From UBA1672 sp051967755 (GTDB lineage Bacteria; Pseudomonadota; Alphaproteobacteria; Micavibrionales; Micavibrionaceae), in assembly GCA_051967755.1 (NCBI GenBank), contig JBQDYD010000002.1, positions 186,001-250,000 on the forward strand: a stretch of DNA of 64,000 nucleotides, in the 5' to 3' direction. This document shows, one piece after another, positions 54,722 to 63,583 of the stretch. The first letter of the stretch is position 1. Each line of letters begins with the position of its first letter. Below the pieces are notes generated by a model. It was not told where the DNA came from. It made no database searches and saw only the letters and a program-made list of their open reading frames with translations. A program made the translations under genes and the position numbers.

Positions 54722-55090
54722 GTGTCAAAGAAAACAGTGCTGGTCGTAGAAGATAATGATTTTGTCAGGATGCAAATCTGCAAGTTCCTGAACGATGAGG
54801 GCTATGACACGGTTGAATCAACAGATGGTCAGGAAGCGCTTGAGATTATCTCGGGTGGTGCGGATATGGCCATTGTTGATGTGCGTATGGAGCCGATGAG
54901 CGGTTTTGATTTTGTGCGCACGCTTCGCAGTAATGATGACGACACCCCTGTGATTGTTATCACGGGTGATGAGAATAGCGACATTTTAAGTGAGGCGTCG
55001 AAGCTTGATATTCTGGCTGTCCTCAAGAAGCCTGTCGAAAAAGAACGGTTGATTAAATCGGTTAGCCGCGTATTACGCATAGAAAGATAA
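54722..55090 (+). CDS. Single-domain response regulator
   Basis: A 122-residue receiver without an output domain. The acidic pocket VVEDNDF, acceptor aspartate in AIVDVRMEPMSG (near 52) and Lys in VLKKPVEKERL are intact. The start is GTG with GGGA upstream. It is divergent from the prepilin peptidase and lies 57 bases before the secretin gene on the same strand, so it is probably the first gene of the pilus-like operon. It might control assembly by protein contact; that is inference from position. Confidence 0.92.
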   Translation: MSKKTVLVVEDNDFVRMQICKFLNDEGYDTVESTDGQEALEIISGGADMAIVDVRMEPMSGFDFVRTLRSNDDDTPVIVITGDENSDILSEASKLDILAVLKKPVEKERLIKSVSRVLRIER

Positions 55091-55147
55091 TTTCACGAAT
55101 GGTAAACTTTCGGTGGTTTGATTCTAAACCACTTTAATTTCTATGCG

Positions 55148-56560
55148 GTGAAAATCGTTTTGTTGCTATCACTAAGGCGGATCGCCTTTACTTTTCTGGT
55201 TTTATTATTCGTGAGTCCCCTTGGGGGCTGTGCGCCTGTTGACGTGCCCGCAGCGCGAAATCTGACCATTCCGTCGCCTGTTTCTGCCGCGAAAAGGGCT
55301 GAGGGGGTGAATGAACGCCCTGATAGTGTGATTTACCTACCGCTCGGCAGCGATGTTTTGGTTCCTAAATCAACAGGTGGTGTTGGCTTGCCCAGTGAAG
55401 TGATCGGGCCTTTTGAGCTTAGATCGGAAACTGTTGCGGGGGCGCTTCAGCTGATCCTTGCGGATTATGAAATTTCAATGGCGTTTGAAAGCAATGCCGC
55501 ATTTGAACGTACTGTCACGGTCGCAAATTTACGTGGTCCGTTGAACAAGGTCGTGCGGCGTGTTTGCGGTCTGGCTGACTTATATTGTTCTTATGATGAC
55601 GGGCTTTTGGTGGTGAAGGAAACGCAAACTTTTACAGTTTCAGTGCCGCCAATCGGGGGCGATACAGATATTCTAACCAGTCTTGCCACCGGCTTGCAGG
55701 CGATTACGGGAACGGTGCCCATTACCGAAGGCTCTACACGGACAATTATCTATGAGGCCACAAACAGAACCGCCGAAATGGCAGAGCGTTATTTTCAGCG
55801 CGTTCGAGCCAGCACAGCCCTGATTGTCTTTGAGGTGTATATCTGGGAAGTGTCACTCAATAACGGAAATTCAACAGGTATTGACTGGGAGGGGATTAAT
55901 TCCTTCGGTAAGTTTAATGCGGGTGTCAGTATTCCGGGCACAACAAATGCAGACTTAAACCCAATCAGTATCGGTTTACCGACCACGGGTGATGTGACAT
56001 TCGGCGCAGATGATGTGCTGCAATTTATATCAGAATATGGCGCGGTAAAGACAATATCCCAGCCGCAAATTACTGTGCTTTCTGGCGCGCAAGCGAGTTT
56101 GCGTGCGGCGGATACGGTGAATTATGTCTCTGCCCTCACGCGGTCAACAGAAGACGGGGAGACGACGGTTTCGACGGAAACGGATTCTGTTGATACAGGG
56201 TTCACGCTTACAATCTCAAGCAATTGGGATAATGCCACCGTATATGGAACGATTGAGATTAACCTTGAAGAGTTTAGGCGTTTTCAGGATTTTGATGCGG
56301 ATGGAACGGTGTTACAGCTTCCTGAAACGACGGAGCGTGAACTGACCACGCAAGTGCGTATTCGCCCCGGTGATTCCCTTCTGATTGCAGGGTTGGTGCG
56401 GGAAAATGATGAGTTTGATAATGAAGGGCCGGGCTTTGACTCTCCTTTTATCTCAACATCACGCAGTGTCTCAGTGTCTAATACAGAATTGGTATTTCTC
56501 TTAAAGCCGCGTGTCATTGTTTATACTTCTGATGAACATAAAGTGCCGGGTGCGCATTAA
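55148..56560 (+). CDS. Secretin, PilN-like outer-membrane lipoprotein
   Basis: Outer-membrane channel for a type IVb pilus or related secretion apparatus. A 470-residue lipoprotein with hydrophobic signal and lipobox LGGC (Cys near 28). An N-domain follows (about 80-150), and the C-terminal secretin domain has ISQPQITVLSGAQASLRAAD (about 295-315) and VRIRPGDSLLIAGLVRE near 410, ending with LVFLLKPRVI. The likely start is GTG at 55148; a TTG at 55118 gives 10 extra residues. Lipidated secretins are typical of PilN/BfpB types. It precedes the ASH-domain gene after 140 bases. Confidence 0.9.
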   Translation: MKIVLLLSLRRIAFTFLVLLFVSPLGGCAPVDVPAARNLTIPSPVSAAKRAEGVNERPDSVIYLPLGSDVLVPKSTGGVGLPSEVIGPFELRSETVAGALQLILADYEISMAFESNAAFERTVTVANLRGPLNKVVRRVCGLADLYCSYDDGLLVVKETQTFTVSVPPIGGDTDILTSLATGLQAITGTVPITEGSTRTIIYEATNRTAEMAERYFQRVRASTALIVFEVYIWEVSLNNGNSTGIDWEGINSFGKFNAGVSIPGTTNADLNPISIGLPTTGDVTFGADDVLQFISEYGAVKTISQPQITVLSGAQASLRAADTVNYVSALTRSTEDGETTVSTETDSVDTGFTLTISSNWDNATVYGTIEINLEEFRRFQDFDADGTVLQLPETTERELTTQVRIRPGDSLLIAGLVRENDEFDNEGPGFDSPFISTSRSVSVSNTELVFLLKPRVIVYTSDEHKVPGAH

Positions 56561-56700
56561 TATTACGTACGTTGGGATTAATGCCTGTTTTTCCACAAGA
56601 AAATCATGTAAAATATGATTCGTGGCGGGGTCTTTCGCCATGACTTTTCCTTTTCAAATCTTGAAATTTCATTCTGGAAAAGTGTTTTTCGGTAAATATT

Positions 56701-58260
56701 ATGCGTTCAGTCTGGGTTATAGCGCTATTTCTATTGGTATTTGCTTTCGCAGTGAGTGAAAGCAGTAGGGTTTCTTTTGCCCAATATCCGGGTTTTGAGG
56801 CGCCGACAAAAATGTCCGGTGGCGCCAATAGTGGCGGATTACGTCCGGTTCAACCTGTTATTGATGGTGGCGCAATTGCGATCGGGGCATCGTCGCAGGT
56901 GGTGGTGTTGTTCCGAAATGACAGTGCGCAGGCTGTTCAGACAGGGCAAATAAAGCTTTATCCGTCTTCTAATGCATCCGCTAGTGTGTCGTTAAACCAA
57001 TGTGCAGGTGACGCGTTACCATCAGGCGCCGAATGTGCGGTCGCGATCTCTGTTAAGGGGCTGCAGCCCGGGGCATGGCGTCTGGAGATGTTGATGTTAC
57101 ATAGTGGTCGTGCGCGTTTGGTGACGGCAACCTTGTCGGGAAATGTTGAGGCCAGCGGGGATTCTGCAGACAGGCTTGCCAGCGATATTGAAACGATCCC
57201 TGCGGAAATTGATTTTGGCGCGATGGCGAATAGTCAGACTTTGGTCGAATCTGTGATCTTGCGCAATATCACATCCAATCCGATTACAGTAAAAGATGTT
57301 TTTATTAACGCAGCAGAAAGCGCAGGGTATCGCGTTGATGCGGAATGTGGAATTCTGAACGCGGGTCAGGCATGTGTTGCTGCGGTGACGTGGGCGCCGA
57401 AACAAAAGGGGATAGCCGCCGGGATTTTGGTTGTTAAACATGATGGTCCGACGGCTGTGTCCAGTGTGTCTTTAACGGGTGATTATAATCCTGATGAAAT
57501 TGAAGAGGCGGAGATTTTCCCCGAAGCTGTCCCGGGACGCGGTCTTTTGGTGTCGTCACAAAAAGAAATGGATTTTGGCGATACGGTTACTGCTGCGTCT
57601 ACGATTACTGTGTCTTTGGTGAATACGGGTGATTCTGCATTAACGTTGAAGCGTATAAAAGTTTCGGGTTCTGATAATGGTTTAAGCGTGGCGGATAGCG
57701 GATGTTCTGATGGAATGGTGTTGCAACCGATTGAGGCATGCCCATTGACATTAACATGGTCACCCACGCGCCTTGGTACGATTTTAGATGATGTTCAAAT
57801 TGTGCATACGGGCGCACGCGGTGTTCTTGTTATCCCCATTACGGGTGAGGCGGATGGCGTTGTCAGTCAGGATCAAAAGGCAATTATATTGGCAAGTGCC
57901 ACCCCCACGCGTGTGATTGAATCTGACGTGACCGGTGAAAAAGGTAAGTCGCAAGGGGCGGGCTTGCTAAATGCATCCAGCGCACTTGATGGTTTGAAAA
58001 TTACTTCTTTTTCGTCCAATCGCGCAATTGTAAACGGCCCGGGCGGCAGCAAGCTCATATTCAACGCACAGCCTGTTATGCTGGGTGGTGTGATGTGGGA
58101 TGTGGCCATTCAATCCAGTGGTATTGAGTTTACAAACGGAGATGACCGCGTGCTTTTGCTTTTTGACAGATCTTTATCTTCTGTTAACCGAGTTACCGGA
58201 CAATCAACGGTCAGTAAGTCGGCATCACAAGCGCGAAGTGATAGCAGCAGCGATAATTAG
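56701..58260 (+). CDS. Exported protein with three ASH-like beta domains and a PilP-like C-terminus
   Basis: A 519-residue protein with a signal peptide (about 5-27). Three tandem immunoglobulin-like modules at about 55-150, 165-262 and 285-383 resemble ASH/HYDIN-type domains. Their repeated features are DFGxxxxxxT, a Cys pair (C101/C112, C216/C225, C335/C347) and ending GT-type strands such as LTGDY and ITGEA. The C-terminal domain (about 428-490) with AIVNGPGGSKLIF and GGVMWDVAI looks like PilP/GspC-type HR domains. In the pil order this position belongs to a connector of secretin and inner membrane, so I propose that role; the domain mix is unusual. Confidence 0.75.
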   Translation: MRSVWVIALFLLVFAFAVSESSRVSFAQYPGFEAPTKMSGGANSGGLRPVQPVIDGGAIAIGASSQVVVLFRNDSAQAVQTGQIKLYPSSNASASVSLNQCAGDALPSGAECAVAISVKGLQPGAWRLEMLMLHSGRARLVTATLSGNVEASGDSADRLASDIETIPAEIDFGAMANSQTLVESVILRNITSNPITVKDVFINAAESAGYRVDAECGILNAGQACVAAVTWAPKQKGIAAGILVVKHDGPTAVSSVSLTGDYNPDEIEEAEIFPEAVPGRGLLVSSQKEMDFGDTVTAASTITVSLVNTGDSALTLKRIKVSGSDNGLSVADSGCSDGMVLQPIEACPLTLTWSPTRLGTILDDVQIVHTGARGVLVIPITGEADGVVSQDQKAIILASATPTRVIESDVTGEKGKSQGAGLLNASSALDGLKITSFSSNRAIVNGPGGSKLIFNAQPVMLGGVMWDVAIQSSGIEFTNGDDRVLLLFDRSLSSVNRVTGQSTVSKSASQARSDSSSDN

Positions 58261-58271
58261 GAGCTGATCTG

Positions 58272-59996
58272 ATGAGCAAAGAAGCCAAGAATGATAGCGG
58301 TAAAGCAAAAAGCCGTAAGTCGTTGAGGGTGCAAGAAGGGCGAGAGCGCTATATTGATATGGTGCAAAAGGAACGCGCATTGCTTCTGGAACGCGGGATT
58401 GCGCGTTCAACTGAACAACTTCTGGATATGGCGGGGGCGTCGGTTCCGTCTGATTTCGAAGATGATGCAGTGAAAGATCGTGCAACGGGCGATCAATTGC
58501 GTTCAATATTGCCCGTTCAGGCATGGCTTCCGTTACGCATTCATTTAATTGGTCTAAGTGACGGGGTTCTCAGAATTGCCCCGCTTCATGATATGAATGA
58601 GCGTCAGGTTGAATCCCTAATCTCTACTGCAAATCGAAGCGGGTTAAAGGTTGAACGTGTCGAGGTTGAAGTATGGGACCGCAAAGAGCTGACGGATACG
58701 TTGCGCGCTGTGCAGGATCTGTCCGCAGACCGCAGTGAAAAAACATTGGCGCAGTGGTTGGGGGATATTGATAACGGCCTTTTATTAAATCAATTTCAAC
58801 GCGATATGATGGCGGAGGCATTGCAAATGCGTGCTTCGGATATTCATTTGGTACAGGATAATAATCCCGATGCGCCAAACTGGATTCAGTATCGTATCGA
58901 TGGTGACTTGTTACCGATGCACTTGCTTCCTGCAGAAGCGATGGCGCGTTTGACGACCCTGTTAAAACGTGATGCGGGGTTAAATTTTGGTGATCGAGTA
59001 ACGCCGAAGGACGGTCGCTTTGGTTTTCAGTGGCAGGGGCGGGCCATTGATGTTCGTGTGGCTGCAGGGCCGCAGGCTCAAGATGGTGAAAAATTAACGC
59101 TACGTTTGTTGGATCGCGCGTCATTAAAGGGATTTGAGGAGCTGTTTCGTCGTCATGAAGATGTGGCCGATTATTTATCGCGTCTTTTATCTCCGGAAAT
59201 TAAAGGCGGCGGTGGGCTTATTTTGCTTTCAGGGCCAACCGGCTCTGGTAAAACGACAACGCTATACGCCTGTATTCAGCAAATTGATCGCCGCAGAAAG
59301 CATGTTCTGACGATTGAAGACCCGATCGAATATGAATTGCGTTATGCAACCCAATGGCAGGTAAGGCCGGGTATGGCGGGTGGTGGTTTTGCCGAACTGA
59401 TACGGGCGGCAATGCGTCATGATCCTGATTATATTGTTATTGGTGAAATGCGCGACTCTGATACGGTAGAAACATCATTGAGGGCGGCGGAATCAGGGCA
59501 TACTGTGATCTCTACGATCCATGCGGATACGGCGCTGCAGACGTTTGAACGATTGCGTTCATTGATGCCTGCAGAGCGAGAGCGCGCATCAACCTATACC
59601 TTGGCACAGCAGGTCGGTGCGATTTTAAATCAACGATTAGTGCGTACATTATGTCAGGGCTGCGCGCATCCTGTTAAGGCGAATGAGGTTCTAACCAAAG
59701 ACATGTTGAGCCGTTTGGGCATAAAAGCATCGCAAGAGGTGAAAAAACACAACTCCAGCGGTTGTGATTTATGCAGCAGAACCGGAATTTCGGGCCGAAC
59801 TTTGCTTTTGGACGCACTTTTAATAACTTTAGGGCCCGGAGAACGTAATAATATTTACGAAGCTTTAATAGGTAATGTGAATAATATACTCGAAGAGGAG
59901 GGTGTTGTTGTTCACACACGTAAAGAGGGCCTCGTAGATTTGGTCACATCAGGTCTAATTGATGCTCAGGCGGCACTTTCCTATCTTGAAGGGTAA
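58272..59996 (+). CDS. Type II/IVb secretion ATPase, GspE/PilQ-like
   Basis: Hexameric cytoplasmic ATPase powering pilin or pseudopilin assembly. The 574 residues have an N-terminal domain (about 60-160), an N2 domain with ASDIHLVQD near 188, Walker A GPTGSGKTTT at 321-330, Asp box TIEDPIEYEL near 347, Walker B VIGEMRDSDT and the His box TIHAD. A tetracysteine zinc motif (CQGC near 467 and CDLC near 497) is typical of GspE. RBS is GGAG shortly before the ATG and the gene follows the ASH-domain gene closely (11 bases). Confidence 0.95.
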   Translation: MSKEAKNDSGKAKSRKSLRVQEGRERYIDMVQKERALLLERGIARSTEQLLDMAGASVPSDFEDDAVKDRATGDQLRSILPVQAWLPLRIHLIGLSDGVLRIAPLHDMNERQVESLISTANRSGLKVERVEVEVWDRKELTDTLRAVQDLSADRSEKTLAQWLGDIDNGLLLNQFQRDMMAEALQMRASDIHLVQDNNPDAPNWIQYRIDGDLLPMHLLPAEAMARLTTLLKRDAGLNFGDRVTPKDGRFGFQWQGRAIDVRVAAGPQAQDGEKLTLRLLDRASLKGFEELFRRHEDVADYLSRLLSPEIKGGGGLILLSGPTGSGKTTTLYACIQQIDRRRKHVLTIEDPIEYELRYATQWQVRPGMAGGGFAELIRAAMRHDPDYIVIGEMRDSDTVETSLRAAESGHTVISTIHADTALQTFERLRSLMPAERERASTYTLAQQVGAILNQRLVRTLCQGCAHPVKANEVLTKDMLSRLGIKASQEVKKHNSSGCDLCSRTGISGRTLLLDALLITLGPGERNNIYEALIGNVNNILEEEGVVVHTRKEGLVDLVTSGLIDAQAALSYLEG

Positions 59997-60036
59997 CTAC
60001 TGCGTATGTTTTCTTACTCAATGATGGTGAAATCCA

Positions 60037-61257
60037 GTGCAACAATGGCTTGCAGAGATAGCTTATGAAACGCGCTCCGGACCGAAAAAGGTTACGGAAG
60101 CCTTCTTTTTGCCAACAATTGATGATGTCAGGACAGCGATAACGAAAAAGGGCGGCTTTGTTCTGCGCATACGTCCGTATTCAAGATCACCGTTGGAGCG
60201 CCTTTTGGCGCGTTCTGCATGGTGGCAGGTTCGTCTTTTAAGGGGAATTCAATTCCGCACCCATACGGCATCGCCGGGTGTGGCTCTGTGGAAAATTATT
60301 CAGGCGGAAAACAACCCCAGACGACAGAATATTTTGGCGCCCGCGCGTGAGGCACTGACGAGGGGGTTAGGTGTTATTGATGCCCTTAAGGCATTGAATG
60401 TGTTTGACCACGGCACGCTCGCTATATTAGCGGGTTCAGAGCGCGCGAATAAATTAAACGAAGGTATTCCGCATGCTATTCACTCTATTACAGAAAAGCG
60501 GAAAAATGCACGCGCCCTGATAGGGACGATGTCATGGCTTGCGATTGATGTGCTGACTATTGTCAGTTCGCTATGGATGGGTAAGGATATGGTTCTTGGA
60601 TGGTTTAGGAACAATAAACCAACCGAAGAAGCGGATCGCGCGAAGTATGAGTCGGTTGTGAATAATCTTGACTTAACATGGGATATTTTGATCGCGCTGG
60701 CGGTTGCAATCGGGTGTTTTCTGGCGTGGTGTATTATATCATTTTGGTTAAATCGCGGTAAGCGTGACTGGCCGACAGCAAAAATAGTACGCAAGATTCC
60801 GTTGATCGGCGCCTATTTGCGTGACTTGGCCTTCGCGGATTCTATGATGGCGGCCGCACGTATGCTTAAGGGGCGCGTTCCTATTGATATGGCGTTAAAG
60901 CAATCTGAAGAGGCATCAGGCTCACCTGATGTTGCGGCATACTGGGCAGAGGCATCAAATAACCTGAGCCGTGGTGTCGGTTTGGGGGTTGCCCTTGATC
61001 GAAAGCCGCTAACGCGAAGTGAGCGCCTGGAGATTGCAGGCTTGTCTGATTTGGGGCAGGTTGCTACAGTTATGGAATCTATTGCCGAAATGCGTTCTGC
61101 ATCGGCAAAAACCAGACATAAACTGATTGTGTGGATTGCGTTTGCTTTAACGGGTGTATTTTTGATGGTGGCCTTTGGTAGTGCCATTTACGCCCTTACT
61201 GTGATGAATATGAGCATGGACTCGATGATGGGCGGGCTCATGAAGGGGGCTATATAA
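60037..61257 (+). CDS. Inner-membrane assembly protein, GspF/PilR-like
   Basis: Polytopic platform protein of type II secretion or type IVb pili. The 406 residues begin from GTG. Two F domains of about 120 residues, around 70-180 and 265-370, are separated by two membrane segments near 160 and 215 with a third at the C-terminus (about 375-395, FALTGVFLMVAFGSAIYAL). Phrases KALNVFDHGTLAILAGSERA and SERLEIAGLSDLGQVATVMESIAE match T2SF domains. It lies 40 bases after the ATPase gene and one base before the next. Confidence 0.9.
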   Translation: MQQWLAEIAYETRSGPKKVTEAFFLPTIDDVRTAITKKGGFVLRIRPYSRSPLERLLARSAWWQVRLLRGIQFRTHTASPGVALWKIIQAENNPRRQNILAPAREALTRGLGVIDALKALNVFDHGTLAILAGSERANKLNEGIPHAIHSITEKRKNARALIGTMSWLAIDVLTIVSSLWMGKDMVLGWFRNNKPTEEADRAKYESVVNNLDLTWDILIALAVAIGCFLAWCIISFWLNRGKRDWPTAKIVRKIPLIGAYLRDLAFADSMMAAARMLKGRVPIDMALKQSEEASGSPDVAAYWAEASNNLSRGVGLGVALDRKPLTRSERLEIAGLSDLGQVATVMESIAEMRSASAKTRHKLIVWIAFALTGVFLMVAFGSAIYALTVMNMSMDSMMGGLMKGAI

Positions 61258-61258
61258 T

Positions 61259-62263
61259 ATGGGTGTTGTCAATGAAGATAAAGGGGGCGTAATACCTTCT
61301 GAAGCTCAAAAACCAGCAGGTATTAAGCCACGCATATCCGATATTTTGGCGGGTGAAAAATCAACGATCGTTGAGCAGTTGACCCCTTATTTGCCGGCTG
61401 ATTTGATCGGCGGGTCGTTGCCCCATGTTCCGGGTGCGGAAGATGAGGCCGTATGGAATGCGGCGGCGCAAGCGTGCGGCAGTGAAAAAGTTCATTATAC
61501 ATATACCGTTGATGAGGGGCGCGTCTGGTATTTGGCCTGCCCGTCTTCATCTCTTGCATCTAATCCTGATAGTTGGTGCCCGCTTGCGGCTGCCTTACCC
61601 GGGGAAAGCGAGCATTGGGATAAAGAGACTGTTTATCTGTATGAGCAAGAGGGGATTGCCTCCGCATTACGTTGGGACCCGGAAACAATGCGCATGCAGG
61701 TGTATTTAGGCGCGTCGAGAACAATCCTTCCCCGTGTTCAAAGTATGGATGCCAATTTTGTGACGATTAATCCCAAAATTGCAGATATTAAATCTTGGCG
61801 TAGCCGCAGTCTGCACACGGAAAAATTATCGCGTGCCATGGTGAGGGTTTTGTTTTTCTCAGGCCTTGGTGTGAATTTCATTGCGGCGCTTATTTTGTTG
61901 ATCAGCCTTATTTCCATGGGCTTTGTGCAGAGAGATTTAGACGGTGTGAAACAGCAAACAGATGCTGCGGCATTGGCATTAATGGAAAATGCTGCGGGTG
62001 TTATGCAGAGTGATACGATTAAACATATGGTGCGCGTGCAACAGCTGTTAGATAAATTGGCACCCTATAACGGATATCTTGTTCGCTATCAGGTTGCAGG
62101 TAATAAAACGGAATGGGATGCCATCGTGCCAATGTCTGTTTCAGAACAGGCCAAGAAGGATACAACATTTCCTGAGGTTAAGCCAAGTGGCGGGGTGCGC
62201 TTAATCGTGCCAAAGGCGAAGATCGAGGATGATGATCACGTTCGCCTTAAGGGTGCGAGGTAG
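61259..62263 (+). CDS. PilO-like membrane assembly protein
   Basis: A 334-residue bitopic protein. A long N-terminal cytoplasmic part (about 1-195) contains a beta-rich actin-like or PilO2-like region with YLACPSSSL. One membrane segment follows at about 200-225 (FIAALILLISLISM), then a periplasmic coiled coil and a C-terminal alpha/beta domain. This layout matches the PilO2/type 4b PilO in pil clusters, or fused GspL-like parts. It starts 1 base after the PilR-like stop with a GGGGG ribosome site, so it is in the same operon. Confidence 0.72.
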   Translation: MGVVNEDKGGVIPSEAQKPAGIKPRISDILAGEKSTIVEQLTPYLPADLIGGSLPHVPGAEDEAVWNAAAQACGSEKVHYTYTVDEGRVWYLACPSSSLASNPDSWCPLAAALPGESEHWDKETVYLYEQEGIASALRWDPETMRMQVYLGASRTILPRVQSMDANFVTINPKIADIKSWRSRSLHTEKLSRAMVRVLFFSGLGVNFIAALILLISLISMGFVQRDLDGVKQQTDAAALALMENAAGVMQSDTIKHMVRVQQLLDKLAPYNGYLVRYQVAGNKTEWDAIVPMSVSEQAKKDTTFPEVKPSGGVRLIVPKAKIEDDDHVRLKGAR

Positions 62264-62288
62264 TATGGTGATAAGGGGCAGATGAAAA

Positions 62289-62813
62289 ATGGATTTTAAA
62301 AAAGTAAATTGGCAAGCGGTGGGCAGTGCGTTTAGCCCAAGTTCTTTGGATAATTTGAATAGTTTCCTTGAGCGTCTGCCGTATAATACCAATAAATTTG
62401 TTGTCATTGTGATTGGTATTGTATGGCTTGTGGCTGCTTTGTTGGGGTTATACACAACTGTAAAAATACAGGAAGTTGCGCAGTTACGCGCTGAGCGCGA
62501 AGAGGAAAAGGCGCTATCTCCTATTGTGCCTATGGTTACAGAGACATCTGTGTCAGAGCATGAGCTTAAGGCGTTTGTGGATGAATTACAGGGAATTTAT
62601 AAAGGTCTTGAAATAAAGGTAAGTTCAGCCAATATTATAATATTCGCCAAATCTACGGCGATGTTTGGGCAATTTCGTGAAGCAATTGGTCATATACAAA
62701 ATGGCGGGCTTGGATGGCGTGTAAGTGTTATAAAGCTCTGTGTTGGTAAGGAATGTGATTTGAATCCGTTATATGCCACTTTGAAAGTGAGCAGGGTTGC
62801 GGTAAAGAAATGA
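62289..62813 (+). CDS. Small bitopic pilus-assembly protein (GspM/PilO-type)
   Basis: A 174-residue protein with a polar N-terminus, one membrane segment at about 35-58 (VVIVIGIVWLVAALLGLY) and a periplasmic coiled coil (about 58-80), then a small alpha/beta domain with a cysteine pair (CVGKEC). This layout fits GspM- or PilO-type assembly platform proteins. Identification is by architecture and position only. Its stop overlaps the next gene's ATG as ATGA. Confidence 0.65.
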   Translation: MDFKKVNWQAVGSAFSPSSLDNLNSFLERLPYNTNKFVVIVIGIVWLVAALLGLYTTVKIQEVAQLRAEREEEKALSPIVPMVTETSVSEHELKAFVDELQGIYKGLEIKVSSANIIIFAKSTAMFGQFREAIGHIQNGGLGWRVSVIKLCVGKECDLNPLYATLKVSRVAVKK

Positions 62814-63577
62814 TCAGTAAGTTACGCATTAATGCGGAAAAAAACAGAGAGCAGATTATGCTAAGACATAAATCTTTTATAGAGTTTAGAGAAAAACAGT
62901 CAGGAAACGTGCTGTTTCTGATATTGATCGCTGTGGCTTTGTTTGCCGCGCTATCATATGCGGTCACGTCCTCAACACGATCGAGCGGTGAAAATGCAAG
63001 CCGTGAAACAAACTTGATTAACAGTGCGCAAATTACGCAATACCCGACCAGTGTGAATACGGCAATTATTCGTATGATTATGTCAGGAACTGTGGCGGAT
63101 GAGATTCGATTTAACCGCCCGGGCGATGAATTTGATGATTTGGATAATAACACAATAGGCGTTTTTCACCCTCAGGGCGGCGGAGCGACATATGTTCCTG
63201 CGCCCGCTGATGTGATGGTTTCCGGAACGCCTGGTGAATGGGTCTTTAACGGAGAGTTGGAGATCCCTGAAATTGGCCTGGAAGGGGCAGGTGGTAATGA
63301 CATTATCGCGTTTCTGGTTGGTATCAGGCAGGGGATCTGCTCAAGAATTAACGAAGAGCACGGAATGGGTACGACCGTTCCTGTTTTGAATGGTGATCGT
63401 TCCTCACAATATACTGAGCGCATGTATGATGACGGCACGACCGATTATGATATGCCTACAAATGATGTGCCTGATATTGATGATGGTGCAGGTGCATTTG
63501 ACGGGCAGCCATTCGGATGTTTCCAAAATGCAGGCGGCGGTGATTATGTTTATTATCACGTCGTTGTAGAGCGTTAA
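62810..63577 (+). CDS. Pseudopilin-like membrane protein
   Basis: A 255-residue protein with a basic N-terminal leader of about 27 residues, then GNVLFLILIAVALFAALSYAV, a hydrophobic helix like a class III signal with cleavage after the glycine. There is no glutamate at position 5 of the mature part, as in minor pseudopilins such as GspK. The C-terminal part is acidic and Gly-rich (DVPDIDDG, ending near YYHVVVER), with a cysteine pair. It is coupled to the previous gene by an overlap. Likely a minor pseudopilin; the family name is not recognised. Confidence 0.68.
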   Translation: MISKLRINAEKNREQIMLRHKSFIEFREKQSGNVLFLILIAVALFAALSYAVTSSTRSSGENASRETNLINSAQITQYPTSVNTAIIRMIMSGTVADEIRFNRPGDEFDDLDNNTIGVFHPQGGGATYVPAPADVMVSGTPGEWVFNGELEIPEIGLEGAGGNDIIAFLVGIRQGICSRINEEHGMGTTVPVLNGDRSSQYTERMYDDGTTDYDMPTNDVPDIDDGAGAFDGQPFGCFQNAGGGDYVYYHVVVER

Positions 63578-63583
63578 TCTCAA

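Noticed and set aside
56600..56660. TGGCG...CGCCA hairpin between secretin and ASH gene as a terminator
   Set aside because: Stem of five bases and uncertain T-run; the next gene appears to belong to the same operon.
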